NCBI RefSeq assembly: GCF_004120195.1
Contig: NZ_SCHN01000010.1
Location: 186,001-250,000 of the forward strand
Origin: Enterovibrio baiacu
GTDB taxonomy: Bacteria > Pseudomonadota > Gammaproteobacteria > Enterobacterales > Vibrionaceae
Direction of reading: 5' to 3'
DNA: 64,000 nt
In this document: one piece after another, positions 54,606 to 62,383 of the stretch
How the letters are laid out: every line of letters starts with the position of its first letter
Numbering within the stretch: the stretch's first letter is position 1
The notes under the pieces: model-generated
Told to the model about the DNA's origin: nothing
Databases searched by the model: none
What the model saw: the letters and a program-made list of their open reading frames with translations, nothing else
Made by a program: the position numbers and the translations under genes

Positions 54606-55469
54606 ATGACAGTGAAAGTAGCCGTTACTGCAGCGAGCGGGCAACTGGGCTCTGAGATTGTGAAAGCCACGGTTGCCTTGGTGTCGAAAGAAAACGTCAT
54701 CGCACTGGCGAGAACGCCGGACAACGCCAAGCACCTTGGTGTTGAGGTTCGTGGAGGGGATTACGACAACCCAGGTCAGCTTGAGGCGTCTTTGCAATCG
54801 GTGGACGTGTTGTTGTTGCTTTCAGGTAATGGTGCGCCGGATGGACGAATCGGTCAGCATCGCAATGTGATTGAGGCGGCCAAGCGTGCGGGTGTGAAGA
54901 AGATCGTTTACACCAGCGTGCAGGGTGCTGAAGAAGGCACGGCATTTTCGCCGATCATTCAAAGTAACCGACAAACCGAGCGAGACGTGCGTGAAAGCGG
55001 ATTGGCGTGGTCGATTGGTCGCAATGGCATTTATATGGAGCCTGACGTTGAGTACATCGAAGGCTATAAAAAAGCGGGTGGCATCGCGAACTGTGCAGGT
55101 GAAGGGAAATGTGGCTATACCACGCGCCCAGAGCTGGCCTATGCCTATGCAAAAATGCTGACGGAGGACGTGCATAACGGACAAACCTACAATTTGCACG
55201 GTGAGGCGCTGACCCAATATCAAGTGGCGGCATATTTGAACAGCGCGTTCGGCACAAAACTGGCTTACACACCCATGACGGTAGATGCCTATCGACAAGA
55301 TCGTATTGCAGAACTTGGGGATTTTATCGGCACAGTGATCGCCGGCATTTACGAAGGCATTAGCAATGGGAAAGCCGATAACCCTAGCCACTTTGAAGCC
55401 GCTGCCGGTAGGCCGCATCAAAGGTGGCAGGCTTACTTTGATGCATTAAAAACCCAACAAACCGGATAA
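54606..55469 (+). CDS. NmrA/QOR2-like NAD(P)H-dependent reductase
   Basis: 287 residues of the atypical SDR class. Cofactor motif TAASGQLGSEIV near 7-18, then GDYDNPGQLEASLQSVD and KKIVYTSVQGAE, as in QorB-type quinone oxidoreductases (E. coli YtfG). It would use NADPH to reduce quinone or act as a redox sensor. The ATG at 54606 has AAAGGATA just before; the longer frame from 54537 is unlikely. Confidence 0.85.
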   Translation: MTVKVAVTAASGQLGSEIVKATVALVSKENVIALARTPDNAKHLGVEVRGGDYDNPGQLEASLQSVDVLLLLSGNGAPDGRIGQHRNVIEAAKRAGVKKIVYTSVQGAEEGTAFSPIIQSNRQTERDVRESGLAWSIGRNGIYMEPDVEYIEGYKKAGGIANCAGEGKCGYTTRPELAYAYAKMLTEDVHNGQTYNLHGEALTQYQVAAYLNSAFGTKLAYTPMTVDAYRQDRIAELGDFIGTVIAGIYEGISNGKADNPSHFEAAAGRPHQRWQAYFDALKTQQTG

Positions 55470-55612
55470 ATGTAAACGCTCAAATAGCCAGATGTGAAGC
55501 AAGATCATCATGCTGCGAGATTAGGCGTGCTGAGTCAGAAATATGATACATCTTGCGTAGGAATACCCCGCTACCTTAAACGAGCAATGCTTGAAGACAC
55601 AAAGGAGCGGGT

Positions 55613-55831
55613 ATGAGCGAGATCGATGAAGCATTTGGCGCCGTTGTTGACATGCACAGCAGCGGAAAGAACAAAGTGGAAATTGCAGGCGAACTGTCCC
55701 AGCAAGGGTGGAGTTTTTACGAAGCACTGGAATTTACCAAAGGCGTTTATGAATGTGAGTCCCTGTCTGACCCGATCATGATGGGGAGCTCACTTGAAGA
55801 GATGCGAAAGAAACCGCCACTCGATATTTGA
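55613..55831 (+). CDS. Small hypothetical protein (72 aa)
   Basis: 72 residues, acidic, with a helical look (EIAGELSQQGWSFYEALEFTKGVYE). Strong AAAGGAG before the ATG and a terminator 16 bases after the stop show a real single-gene unit. No known domain. Confidence 0.65.
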   Translation: MSEIDEAFGAVVDMHSSGKNKVEIAGELSQQGWSFYEALEFTKGVYECESLSDPIMMGSSLEEMRKKPPLDI

Positions 55832-55843
55832 TGCGTTTGAAGA

Positions 55844-55877
55844 AAAACAGTCAGCAGATTTGCTGGCTGTTTTTTTA
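55844..55877 (+). terminator. Terminator after 72-aa gene
   Basis: Stem ACAGTCAGCA / TGCTGGCTGT (55847-55856, 55861-55870, one G-T pair), loop GATT, followed by T7. Confidence 0.9.
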
Positions 55878-56102
55878 TGCGCGTCCATCACGCGCGTTTT
55901 TGTCCGTTTATCCCCACCGTTCATTTGCCTCTAAGTGCATATTTTTATAGGCAATCAGGTGCATTTTCTCCTAAGTGTTAGCCACGAGAAACGCGCCGCA
56001 CGTAACATTTCTCCCCTTCAAACAGAGCGTGTTAAATCAAAGCGCTTAGACTGAGAGTGTTTGTGTCTGCAAGGTTTTCCGCATTCATTCTTTGGATTTA
56101 TA

Positions 56103-57203
56103 ATGCTTTCTCGACGTCGATTTATTCAACAAACAAGTGTGCTCGCCATGACATTACCCTTCACCCGCCATGTAAGTGCCAAAGGTATAACGAGTCGGTG
56201 GTCGATGCCTGATGAGGCAGCACCACATGCACGGACATGGATGGTCTTTGGTGCCAATAAAGACATTTGGGGGAAGCGCTTATTGCCCGGGGTGCAGGAA
56301 AACCTCGCGAATATCGCCCTGACCATCGCGGAATACGAACCTGTTTCTATGTTGGTTCCCCAAAGAGACATGGCAAGGGCTTATGCTCTGATGGGCGATA
56401 AGGTCGATTTCATTGAAAGTAACATGAACGATCTGTGGGCAAGAGACACTGCGCCCTTGTTTGTTGAAAACGCAAACGGTGAATGCGCCGCCGTGGATTT
56501 CAATTTTAACGGCTGGGGTGGAAAACAAGCTTACCGATTGGATGCGAAGGTGGCGGCGCAGATCGCCAAATACGCTCAAGTCCCGCTTAAAAAAGCGCCT
56601 GTGGTGATGGAAGGCGGGTGCATCGAGGTGGATGGCCACGGCACCGCAATCATTACGGAAAGCTGTACCTTGAACAAAAACCGCAATCCGGGCATGTCCA
56701 AAGCGGCGTTTGAAGACGCACTTTCGCCTTTGCTGGGGTTGGAGAAGATCATCTGGTTGCCGGGCATTAAAGGCCGCGATATCACGGATGGACACACAGA
56801 TTTTTATGCGAGATTCACCACGCCAGGCAATGTAGTGGTGGGGATTGATACCTATCCTGACTCCTACGAATACGATTTAACGCGTGAACATGCCGACATA
56901 CTTGCGAGTGCTACAGATGCTCAAGGTAATAAGCTGATTGTTCACCCTCTGGAAACGCCAAATACAGTGCGTGAGAAGTACGACAGCCCTGATTTTGCTG
57001 CTGGCTACGTGGGTTTTTATGTGTGTAATGGTGCGGTCATCATGCAAGAATTTGGCGACGTTGAGGCAGACACAAAAGCCAAAAACACACTGGTTTCATT
57101 ATTCCCTGAACGTGACATCGTGGCGCTGAACGTGGATGCCATTGCCGCAGGTGGTGGCAGCATCCATTGTGCCACGCAGCAAGAGCCAAGATGCTTAACC
57201 TAA
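56103..57203 (+). CDS. Tat-exported agmatine/peptidyl-arginine deiminase family protein
   Basis: 366 residues. A twin-arginine signal (SRRRFIQQTSVLAM) implies export as a folded protein. The guanidino-modifying fold follows with WARDTAPLF near the first Asp, GGCIEVDGHG, TDGHTDF with His/Asp, and the C-terminal nucleophile GGGSIHCATQQEP. Agmatine deiminase turns agmatine into N-carbamoylputrescine; related PPAD enzymes act on protein arginine. Export favours an outside or periplasmic substrate. The start at 56103 rests on the Tat motif; the ribosome site is weak. Confidence 0.86.
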   Translation: MLSRRRFIQQTSVLAMTLPFTRHVSAKGITSRWSMPDEAAPHARTWMVFGANKDIWGKRLLPGVQENLANIALTIAEYEPVSMLVPQRDMARAYALMGDKVDFIESNMNDLWARDTAPLFVENANGECAAVDFNFNGWGGKQAYRLDAKVAAQIAKYAQVPLKKAPVVMEGGCIEVDGHGTAIITESCTLNKNRNPGMSKAAFEDALSPLLGLEKIIWLPGIKGRDITDGHTDFYARFTTPGNVVVGIDTYPDSYEYDLTREHADILASATDAQGNKLIVHPLETPNTVREKYDSPDFAAGYVGFYVCNGAVIMQEFGDVEADTKAKNTLVSLFPERDIVALNVDAIAAGGGSIHCATQQEPRCLT

Positions 57204-57428
57204 GCGACGGGCGTCAGTATTGGGTGTGAATTCATCGCGCCATTTTAAAATAGTATTGTCTCCAAACTGCACGCGCTAGCGTTTCGTAACAAGAAATGAG
57301 AGCGAGATAGGCGTGAACCACTCTGTGCGAGAAAAGGCTTCTGGTATTATCAGCACCTAAGCACAATGAGCATGAAGCAGAAAACAGCATGTGGTCGTTT
57401 TCTGTATGGCATGAAAGGAGAGCAATAC

Positions 57429-57794
57429 ATGGATCTTAAAGGTCTGGAAAAATATCTGGCAGCAAACAATTACGATTCAAAACCTGTCACCGGTGGTGTT
57501 CTGATCAACTTGGGAGCGCTGGTGGGACGTGTGCACGTGAAGTACGACGATGCCTCGAAAACCATGAGTTTTAATGACAAGTCTCGCTGGGTTACTCAGT
57601 CCATTCTCGCCCTTATCATGTTGTTTTTCCTTATCACCAACTTCAATGTGTATTCCCAATTGCAATTGTACTCATGCATCGCGGTCACCATTGGTATGTT
57701 CCTGATCTTTTGGTTTAAAGAAAAGAAAATCACTGCATTGAAACAGGCCTTAGAAGCGGCTGGCGCTTCACACAGCGCACCCAAAAAGAAATAA
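57429..57794 (+). CDS. Small two-TM membrane protein
   Basis: 121 residues. An N-terminal soluble part of about 55 residues is followed by two membrane spans (about 57-75 and 81-99) and a charged tail (ending APKKK). AAAGGAGAGC precedes the ATG at 57429, so the upstream frame from 57366 is not needed. Unknown function. Confidence 0.65.
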   Translation: MDLKGLEKYLAANNYDSKPVTGGVLINLGALVGRVHVKYDDASKTMSFNDKSRWVTQSILALIMLFFLITNFNVYSQLQLYSCIAVTIGMFLIFWFKEKKITALKQALEAAGASHSAPKKK

Positions 57795-57845
57795 CCCAGC
57801 GATAAAGACGCGAGCGAATTGCAATAACGCGATCAGGAGGAAAGC

Positions 57846-58277
57846 ATGGAATTCCACATCGTGAATGATCCCAACGCGGACGACATCATGGATGTGCGAC
57901 GAGGCCTGATTGCGTTCAATGACCCGTTTGTTGAGGACGCACAAGACATTGATGTCGGCGTGTATGCCGTGGATGATGCGGGCAAGCGTGTCGGCGGCAT
58001 CGTTTCAAAGATCTGGGGGAATTGGATGTATATCCGCTTTCTCTGGGTTGATCCCGCCCTGAGTGGAAGTGGCCTCGGTACCCAACTCATGAAACGCATG
58101 GAAGACTATGCCATTGCGCAAGGTTGCCATTCGGCGTGGGTTGATACGCTCAGCTTCCAAGCCAAACCCTTCTATGAAAAATGCGGCTATCAATGCCAAA
58201 TGACCCTCAATGACTACCCAGTCGCTCATCAACTCCATTTCTTGACGAAAAAGCTGGTTATAAACCCCACGCCATAA
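57846..58277 (+). CDS. GNAT acetyltransferase
   Basis: 143 residues of the GNAT fold with the acetyl-CoA loop LSGSGLGTQLMKRM near 77-90 and the late strand KPFYEKCGYQCQ. AGGAGGAAAGC lies before the ATG. The FosA-type gene starts 11 bases later and the DUF1272 gene after that, so all three probably form one transcript. The substrate is unknown; a drug-modifying role is only suggested by the neighbour. Confidence 0.82.
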   Translation: MEFHIVNDPNADDIMDVRRGLIAFNDPFVEDAQDIDVGVYAVDDAGKRVGGIVSKIWGNWMYIRFLWVDPALSGSGLGTQLMKRMEDYAIAQGCHSAWVDTLSFQAKPFYEKCGYQCQMTLNDYPVAHQLHFLTKKLVINPTP

Positions 58278-58288
58278 GGAATTCGCTA

Positions 58289-58687
58289 ATGTTAAGCGGG
58301 CTAAACCACATCACGTTAGCCGTGAGCCATCTTGACACATCTCAGGCCTTTTACACTCAGCAACTAGGCTTTAAAGGGCATGTTAAGTGGGATGGCGGCG
58401 CGTACCTCTCCCTCGGTGATATCTGGCTTTGTTTGTCGCTAGATAGCCCCTGCGAAAAAACCGATTACACCCATATTGCTTTCTCTGTCGAAGCAAGTGC
58501 CTATGCCGCTTTTGTCGAAAAGATAAGGGCGGAGGGTGTGATTGAATGGAAGCAAAACCACAGTGAAGGACGCTCGCTTTATGTGCTTGATCCCGATGGT
58601 CACAAATTAGAGATTCATGTGGGAACGCTTGCAGATAGGCTCGAAAGTTTAAAGAGAAAGCCTTACGCTGGATTGGTCTGGCTATAA
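58289..58687 (+). CDS. fosA: FosA-type fosfomycin glutathione transferase
   Basis: 132 residues of the VOC (glyoxalase/bleomycin) superfamily, matching FosA closely along its whole length (LNHITLAVSHL, GAYLSLGDIWLCLS, YTHIAFSV, WKQNHSEGRSLYVLDPDG, KPYAGLVWL). Metal ligands H7, H62 and E108, fosfomycin-contact T9, K88, Y98 and R117, and the potassium-loop serines S92 and S96 are all present by family numbering. FosA adds glutathione to the epoxide of fosfomycin in the cytoplasm. It follows a GNAT gene by 11 bases with TAAGGAATTC before the ATG. No mobile element flanks it, so it looks intrinsic. Confidence 0.9.
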   Translation: MLSGLNHITLAVSHLDTSQAFYTQQLGFKGHVKWDGGAYLSLGDIWLCLSLDSPCEKTDYTHIAFSVEASAYAAFVEKIRAEGVIEWKQNHSEGRSLYVLDPDGHKLEIHVGTLADRLESLKRKPYAGLVWL

Positions 58688-58701
58688 ACAAGGAGAGTGT
58701 G

Positions 58702-58950
58702 ATGTTAGAACTTCGACCTAGCTGTGAGTGCTGTGACAAAGCCCTGCCGCCGGAATCTACTGAGGCGTTTATCTGCACCTTTGAATGCACGTTTTGCAAA
58801 GACTGTGTGGACTACGTGCTAAAGGGCGTATGCCCGAATTGTGGTGGAAACTTCTCACCTCGCCCACTTCGTCCTGTCACCTTGCTTAAGAAATTTCCTG
58901 CATCAACACAACGGATCGTTAAACCCAATGGCTGTGGTGACGTGGCGTAG
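58702..58950 (+). CDS. DUF1272 zinc-finger protein
   Basis: 82 residues with four CxxC-type pairs (CECCDK, CTFECTFCKDC, CPNCGG) that can bind two zinc ions, as in the DUF1272 family. AAGGAGAGTG precedes the ATG at 58702. It is the third gene of the GNAT-FosA-DUF1272 run. Function unknown; DUF1272 genes often lie near stress and transport genes. Confidence 0.85.
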   Translation: MLELRPSCECCDKALPPESTEAFICTFECTFCKDCVDYVLKGVCPNCGGNFSPRPLRPVTLLKKFPASTQRIVKPNGCGDVA

Positions 58951-59429
58951 CCTCTGAATACTGTATCTATTCATGCAATGAGCGATAATGAAGTTGGCGT
59001 TTTCTGAGCGTGCGTTACCGCCATTAAACGTTGGCTTTGCGAGGGACACCCAAAACACCATAAACGGCGATGAAAGCATGTCCCATCCTGCTTCAATTCC
59101 GCTTTCCTACTGGGCTAGAAGCAGATAGTATCCTGTATCAACCAGTGAGTTTGGGAAATCGGCTAGACCCTTTTCTTTCAAGACTGACTTTTCGTCATCG
59201 GCGATAAGGTAGGTCTTACGTTACGCCTTTCGCATATTGCATGTGTTTATCATGGCGATAACGTCCTCAATGTTGGTGCTCACAACGGAGCTTTGTGCGC
59301 ACGTCTCTAGCCAATCTTTGCCGAACGGAATCTCAATTCTCCCAATCTCATCCCGCTTTTTGCGGAGCTTTTATTTTTCTGAGCGACCCCATTTTTCCGC
59401 TCAGTATGTTGCGTCAACAGGAGAGTCCC
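58951..59429. other. Non-coding stretch before NusG paralogue
   Basis: 479 bases without a supported gene. Apart from weak hairpins, nothing stands out. The length leaves room for an untranslated leader or a small RNA that I cannot define by eye. Confidence 0.35.
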
Positions 59430-59948
59430 TTGCACAGTTATCGCTGGTACGTTGCGTTTACGCACGTTGGTGAAGAACAAGAATTCGTCGAGCGCCTTCA
59501 ACGTAAGGGGATGGATGTGTATTTGCCTGTGCGTACCTTTTCAGAAGTGACGAATGGCAGAAGGCGCACCCGCTACGAGCCATTGTTCAAATGTCATGTC
59601 TTTGTTCGAACCACGCCTGAAGGGCTACAGTGGGTAAAAACGGCACCGGAATTGTCTCACTTTGTCAGGCACGGTAAATACTTGGCCTCCGTACCGGGCT
59701 GCGACATCGTTAAAATCAAAACCGTGCTGCACTACTACGAGCAAACCGAATCGATCAACAACAACATGGTCGATGGTTGCACGATTGCGGTGATTAACGG
59801 GTCGCTAAAAGGCATTACCGGAAAGTTCGTTGAAATGGGCGACGCGAAGTTGATTGCCACACCCGTGACTCAGCTTGGTTACTCAATGCTCCTCGACCTG
59901 CCTTCAAGCTGCTATGTAAGAACCGAAATATCCGAATTTACTTGGTGA
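59430..59948 (+). CDS. NusG/RfaH-like transcription elongation factor
   Basis: 172 residues from a TTG start with AGGAGAG six bases upstream; this start gives the normal NusG N-terminus (SYRWYVAFTHVGEEQEFVERL). The NGN domain (VYLPVRTF, EPLFKCHVFVR) is followed by a KOW domain (DGCTIAVINGSLKGITGKFVEM). Specialised NusG paralogues bind RNA polymerase and let it read through long operons such as those for surface polysaccharides. It is not RfaH itself: the C-terminal domain looks beta-type. No polysaccharide operon or ops element lies in the window, so its target is elsewhere. Confidence 0.8.
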   Translation: MHSYRWYVAFTHVGEEQEFVERLQRKGMDVYLPVRTFSEVTNGRRRTRYEPLFKCHVFVRTTPEGLQWVKTAPELSHFVRHGKYLASVPGCDIVKIKTVLHYYEQTESINNNMVDGCTIAVINGSLKGITGKFVEMGDAKLIATPVTQLGYSMLLDLPSSCYVRTEISEFTW

Positions 59949-60126
59949 GCAGTCGTCGCACACGCTGACTGCTCCCACACGCGCCAAGGATGGCGCTTGT
60001 CGGTATTCTTTGGCGTCTCAATGCATGACCTTACCGCTGATTTTCCCTGCCTTTGTTTTCAATTCCTCTTACGATCTATAAGCTTTAGCCTCAATCACCA
60101 AAGATGAATACCGCAAGGATTGCTGT

Positions 60127-60438
60127 ATGAAGTTTATTAAAAGCGCCAACTTTACCGCTGAACGCCCATGGGGAGCGATGGACATCGCCAACATGAACGG
60201 CATTACCACGCGTCTTCATTGGACTGATCAACCTTATAAATGGCACATCAACGACGGAGAAGAAATCTTTGTTGTGCTCGATGGCGTGGTTGAAATGCGT
60301 TATCGCGAGAACGGTGTTGAGACATCAAACCTGATGACGGTGGGGGATATTTTTTACGCCTCGGTTGGCACTGAACACGTGGCGCACCCTGTCGGTGAAG
60401 CACGCATCTTGGTGATCGAGAAAGAAGGCAGTGTGTAA
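60127..60438 (+). CDS. Small cupin protein
   Basis: 103 residues forming one cupin beta-barrel. Metal-binding motif 1 is weak (WHINDGEEIFVVLDGVVEM) and motif 2 is GDIFYASVGTEHVAHPVG with its His. AAGGATTG lies before the ATG. Cupins of this size can be isomerases, dioxygenases or binding proteins; no specific role can be named. An esterase gene follows at 38 bases. Confidence 0.82.
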   Translation: MKFIKSANFTAERPWGAMDIANMNGITTRLHWTDQPYKWHINDGEEIFVVLDGVVEMRYRENGVETSNLMTVGDIFYASVGTEHVAHPVGEARILVIEKEGSV

Positions 60439-60476
60439 CCCACCCCCAAATAACCTCATAGATATGGAACGAAAAG

Positions 60477-61133
60477 ATGCTGACATGCGTAGAAGTTGAA
60501 CCGCAAGTTGCCGCGACAGCGGCGGTGATCTGGTTACATGGTTTGGGCTCAAATGGCCATGATTTTGAAGCGATTTTGCCTGAACTCCGCCTTCCGGCCG
60601 ATGCCCCTGTACGTTTTATTTTTCCGCATTCACCGTCAATGCCTGTCACGGTAAATGGCGGTATGGTGATGCCTGCATGGTATGACATTCTTGAAATGGG
60701 CGCTGGGCGTAAGTTGAATACCGCACAACTGCGGGACTCGGCAGCACAAGTGTCTGAGCTTGTTGAGCGTGAAATAGCGCGAGGTATTCCCTCTGAGCGC
60801 ATTATTCTTGCCGGTTTCTCGCAAGGTGGCGCAGTGGCGTATCAGGCCGCGTTGAGTTTCCCTAAACCTTTGGCTGGGCTATTAACGCTCTCAACCTACT
60901 TTCCAACCTCAGATACCATTGAGTATGCCGACGCCAATCGCACTATCCCGATTGAAATCATGCACGGCAGTTATGATCCCGTTGTGCTTCCTGCGATGGG
61001 CGAAGATGCGCGTGATGATTTGATTGCCGCGGGTTTTAAACCAAATTGGTCGACTTACCCCATGGAACACCAAGTGTGTATGCCGCAGATAAAAGACATT
61101 GCCGCGTGGCTTTCAGCGCGTCTAGGTCTTTAA
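60477..61133 (+). CDS. Carboxylesterase (phospholipase/carboxylesterase family)
   Basis: 218 residues of the Abhydrolase_2 type. WLHGLGSNGHDF near 19-30 is the oxyanion loop, AGFSQGGAVAYQ near 112 holds the Ser, HGSYDPVV the Asp, and YPMEHQV the His. Such enzymes split short acyl esters. GGAAC precedes the ATG. It may share a transcript with the cupin gene before it. Confidence 0.88.
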   Translation: MLTCVEVEPQVAATAAVIWLHGLGSNGHDFEAILPELRLPADAPVRFIFPHSPSMPVTVNGGMVMPAWYDILEMGAGRKLNTAQLRDSAAQVSELVEREIARGIPSERIILAGFSQGGAVAYQAALSFPKPLAGLLTLSTYFPTSDTIEYADANRTIPIEIMHGSYDPVVLPAMGEDARDDLIAAGFKPNWSTYPMEHQVCMPQIKDIAAWLSARLGL

Positions 61134-61373
61134 CGCTTCGGCTCTTAATACTTTGGCTTTTAACGCTAAGAGCGAAATGTGGCAGATATTTCATCGGATT
61201 GGCCGTTGAGTCGGCTTTCTGTCGCATCGCTGACGCCTAAATTTGAAGTCATGATGATGCAATGATAACTGTATGTTTTTAAAGCACTGTCAGGTAAGTG
61301 TCACCATGGTGACGTGGTGAATGTCTTCCCGTTTCTCGTAGATTGAAAGGGCACACAGCAGAAAGGAAACGAC

Positions 61374-61847
61374 ATGATTATCAGGAAACTAAGATTGCAA
61401 CGTGGGTGGTCACAAGAGCAACTTTCGGAGATGAGCGGACTGAGTGTAAGAACCATTCAACGCATCGAAAGGGGTGATAAACCGGGATTGGAATCGCTGA
61501 AATCGTTGGCTGCTGTATTCGAAGTCCAAGTATCAGATCTTCAAAAAGAACCGGAGCCCGACATGACAGCTGACGTAAAAATTACAGAAGAAGAAACCCG
61601 TGTGATTAACCAAGTGAGAGAAATAAAAGGTTTCTACTCACACCTAATGACCTATGCGTTAGTGATCACGGGATTGTTTATCTTGAACTACATGACCAGT
61701 CCGGAATATATCTGGGCGTGGTGGCCTGCAATGGGGTGGGGCATTGGCATTATTTCTCACGGATTAAGCGCATTTGAAGTGCTGAACTTCTTTGGCGCTG
61801 ATTGGGAGCGCAAGCAAGTTGAAAAGCGGTTAGGCCGAAAACTGTAG
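61374..61847 (+). CDS. XRE-family regulator with C-terminal 2TM domain
   Basis: 157 residues. Cro/C1-type helix-turn-helix at about 4-58 (LRLQRGWSQEQLSEMSGLS, RTIQRIERGDK), a short linker, then a 2TM domain (GFYSHLMTYALVITGLFILN and WAMGWGIGIISHGLSAFE-like). This puts a DNA-binding head on a membrane tether, a build known from 2TM-domain proteins. AAAGGAAACGAC precedes the ATG. Target unknown, perhaps its own gene. Confidence 0.85.
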   Translation: MIIRKLRLQRGWSQEQLSEMSGLSVRTIQRIERGDKPGLESLKSLAAVFEVQVSDLQKEPEPDMTADVKITEEETRVINQVREIKGFYSHLMTYALVITGLFILNYMTSPEYIWAWWPAMGWGIGIISHGLSAFEVLNFFGADWERKQVEKRLGRKL

Positions 61848-61928
61848 CACCACATAGTCTAAAGCCAATCATGGCCTGGCAGTGTCTTACCAACATGCCT
61901 AGATACACAGAAAAGTACCATTCAATCT

Positions 61929-61952
61929 AAACCCGCATTTGGCGGGTTTTCT
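61929..61952 (+). terminator. Terminator after XRE-2TM gene
   Basis: Stem AAACCCGC / GCGGGTTT (61929-61936, 61942-61949) with a 5-base loop and T run. Confidence 0.88.
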
Positions 61953-62036
61953 TTTGGATGTCACCCTGAAAACCCGAAAACACATGGATTTAGTGGTGTG
62001 TCGTTGGGGCGTAAAAAATAACGATGAGGGGAAAAT

Positions 62037-62216
62037 GTGACTGAATCTGTTTTCGTGAATATCTATAGAGGTGTTGATTGCGGTGAGCTAGGCAAAATCA
62101 CTGTGCGAACTGATGGAGAAAGTGACGTGAAAGCGGGAGATCAAATTGGTCTGTCATTTCACACCAACAAGCTTCACTTTTTCGATAGCAAAGGGCTTTC
62201 TGCCGCTTACTCGTAA
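62037..62216 (+). CDS. Orphan TOBE-like small protein (59 aa)
   Basis: 59 residues from a GTG start with GAGGGGAAAAT upstream. The sequence (GKITVRTDGESDVKAGDQIG, then LHFFDSKGLSAAYS) looks like the last TOBE_2 half-domain of MalK/UgpC-type ABC ATPases, where the partner motif is HLFDKDG. No ATPase part lies upstream. It is either a gene fragment left from a deleted importer ATPase or a small free regulatory protein. Its own ribosome site and terminator favour expression. Confidence 0.5.
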   Translation: MTESVFVNIYRGVDCGELGKITVRTDGESDVKAGDQIGLSFHTNKLHFFDSKGLSAAYS

Positions 62217-62303
62217 CAACACTGCTCACACCTTGTGTGTTGGTATGAGCAGCGAAACATTCTCCCTATTTGTAGCAGTTCTCCCAATGTAATTCTGCTA
62301 ATA

Positions 62304-62341
62304 AAACCCGGTATACCTCTTTGGATGCCGGGCTTTTTTTT
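62304..62341. terminator. Two-way terminator
   Basis: Stem CCCGGTAT / ATGCCGGG (62307-62314, 62325-62332), A-rich before and T8 after. It lies between the TOBE-like ORF and the left-pointing CorC/HlyC-type gene. Confidence 0.88.
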
Positions 62342-62346
62342 CTTTA

Positions 62347-62383
62347 TTCTCGCTTCTCGCTTCTCGCTTCTCGCTTCTCGCTT
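62347..62383. repeat. Heptamer tandem array TTCTCGC, five copies
   Basis: 37 bases of TTCTCGC repeats (GAAGCGA on the coding strand of the left-pointing gene). The array starts directly after the TAA stop (62383-62385) and ends near the two-way terminator. It is the same type as the TTCTAGC array at 30027-30127, differing in one base of the unit and in copy number. Confidence 0.95.
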
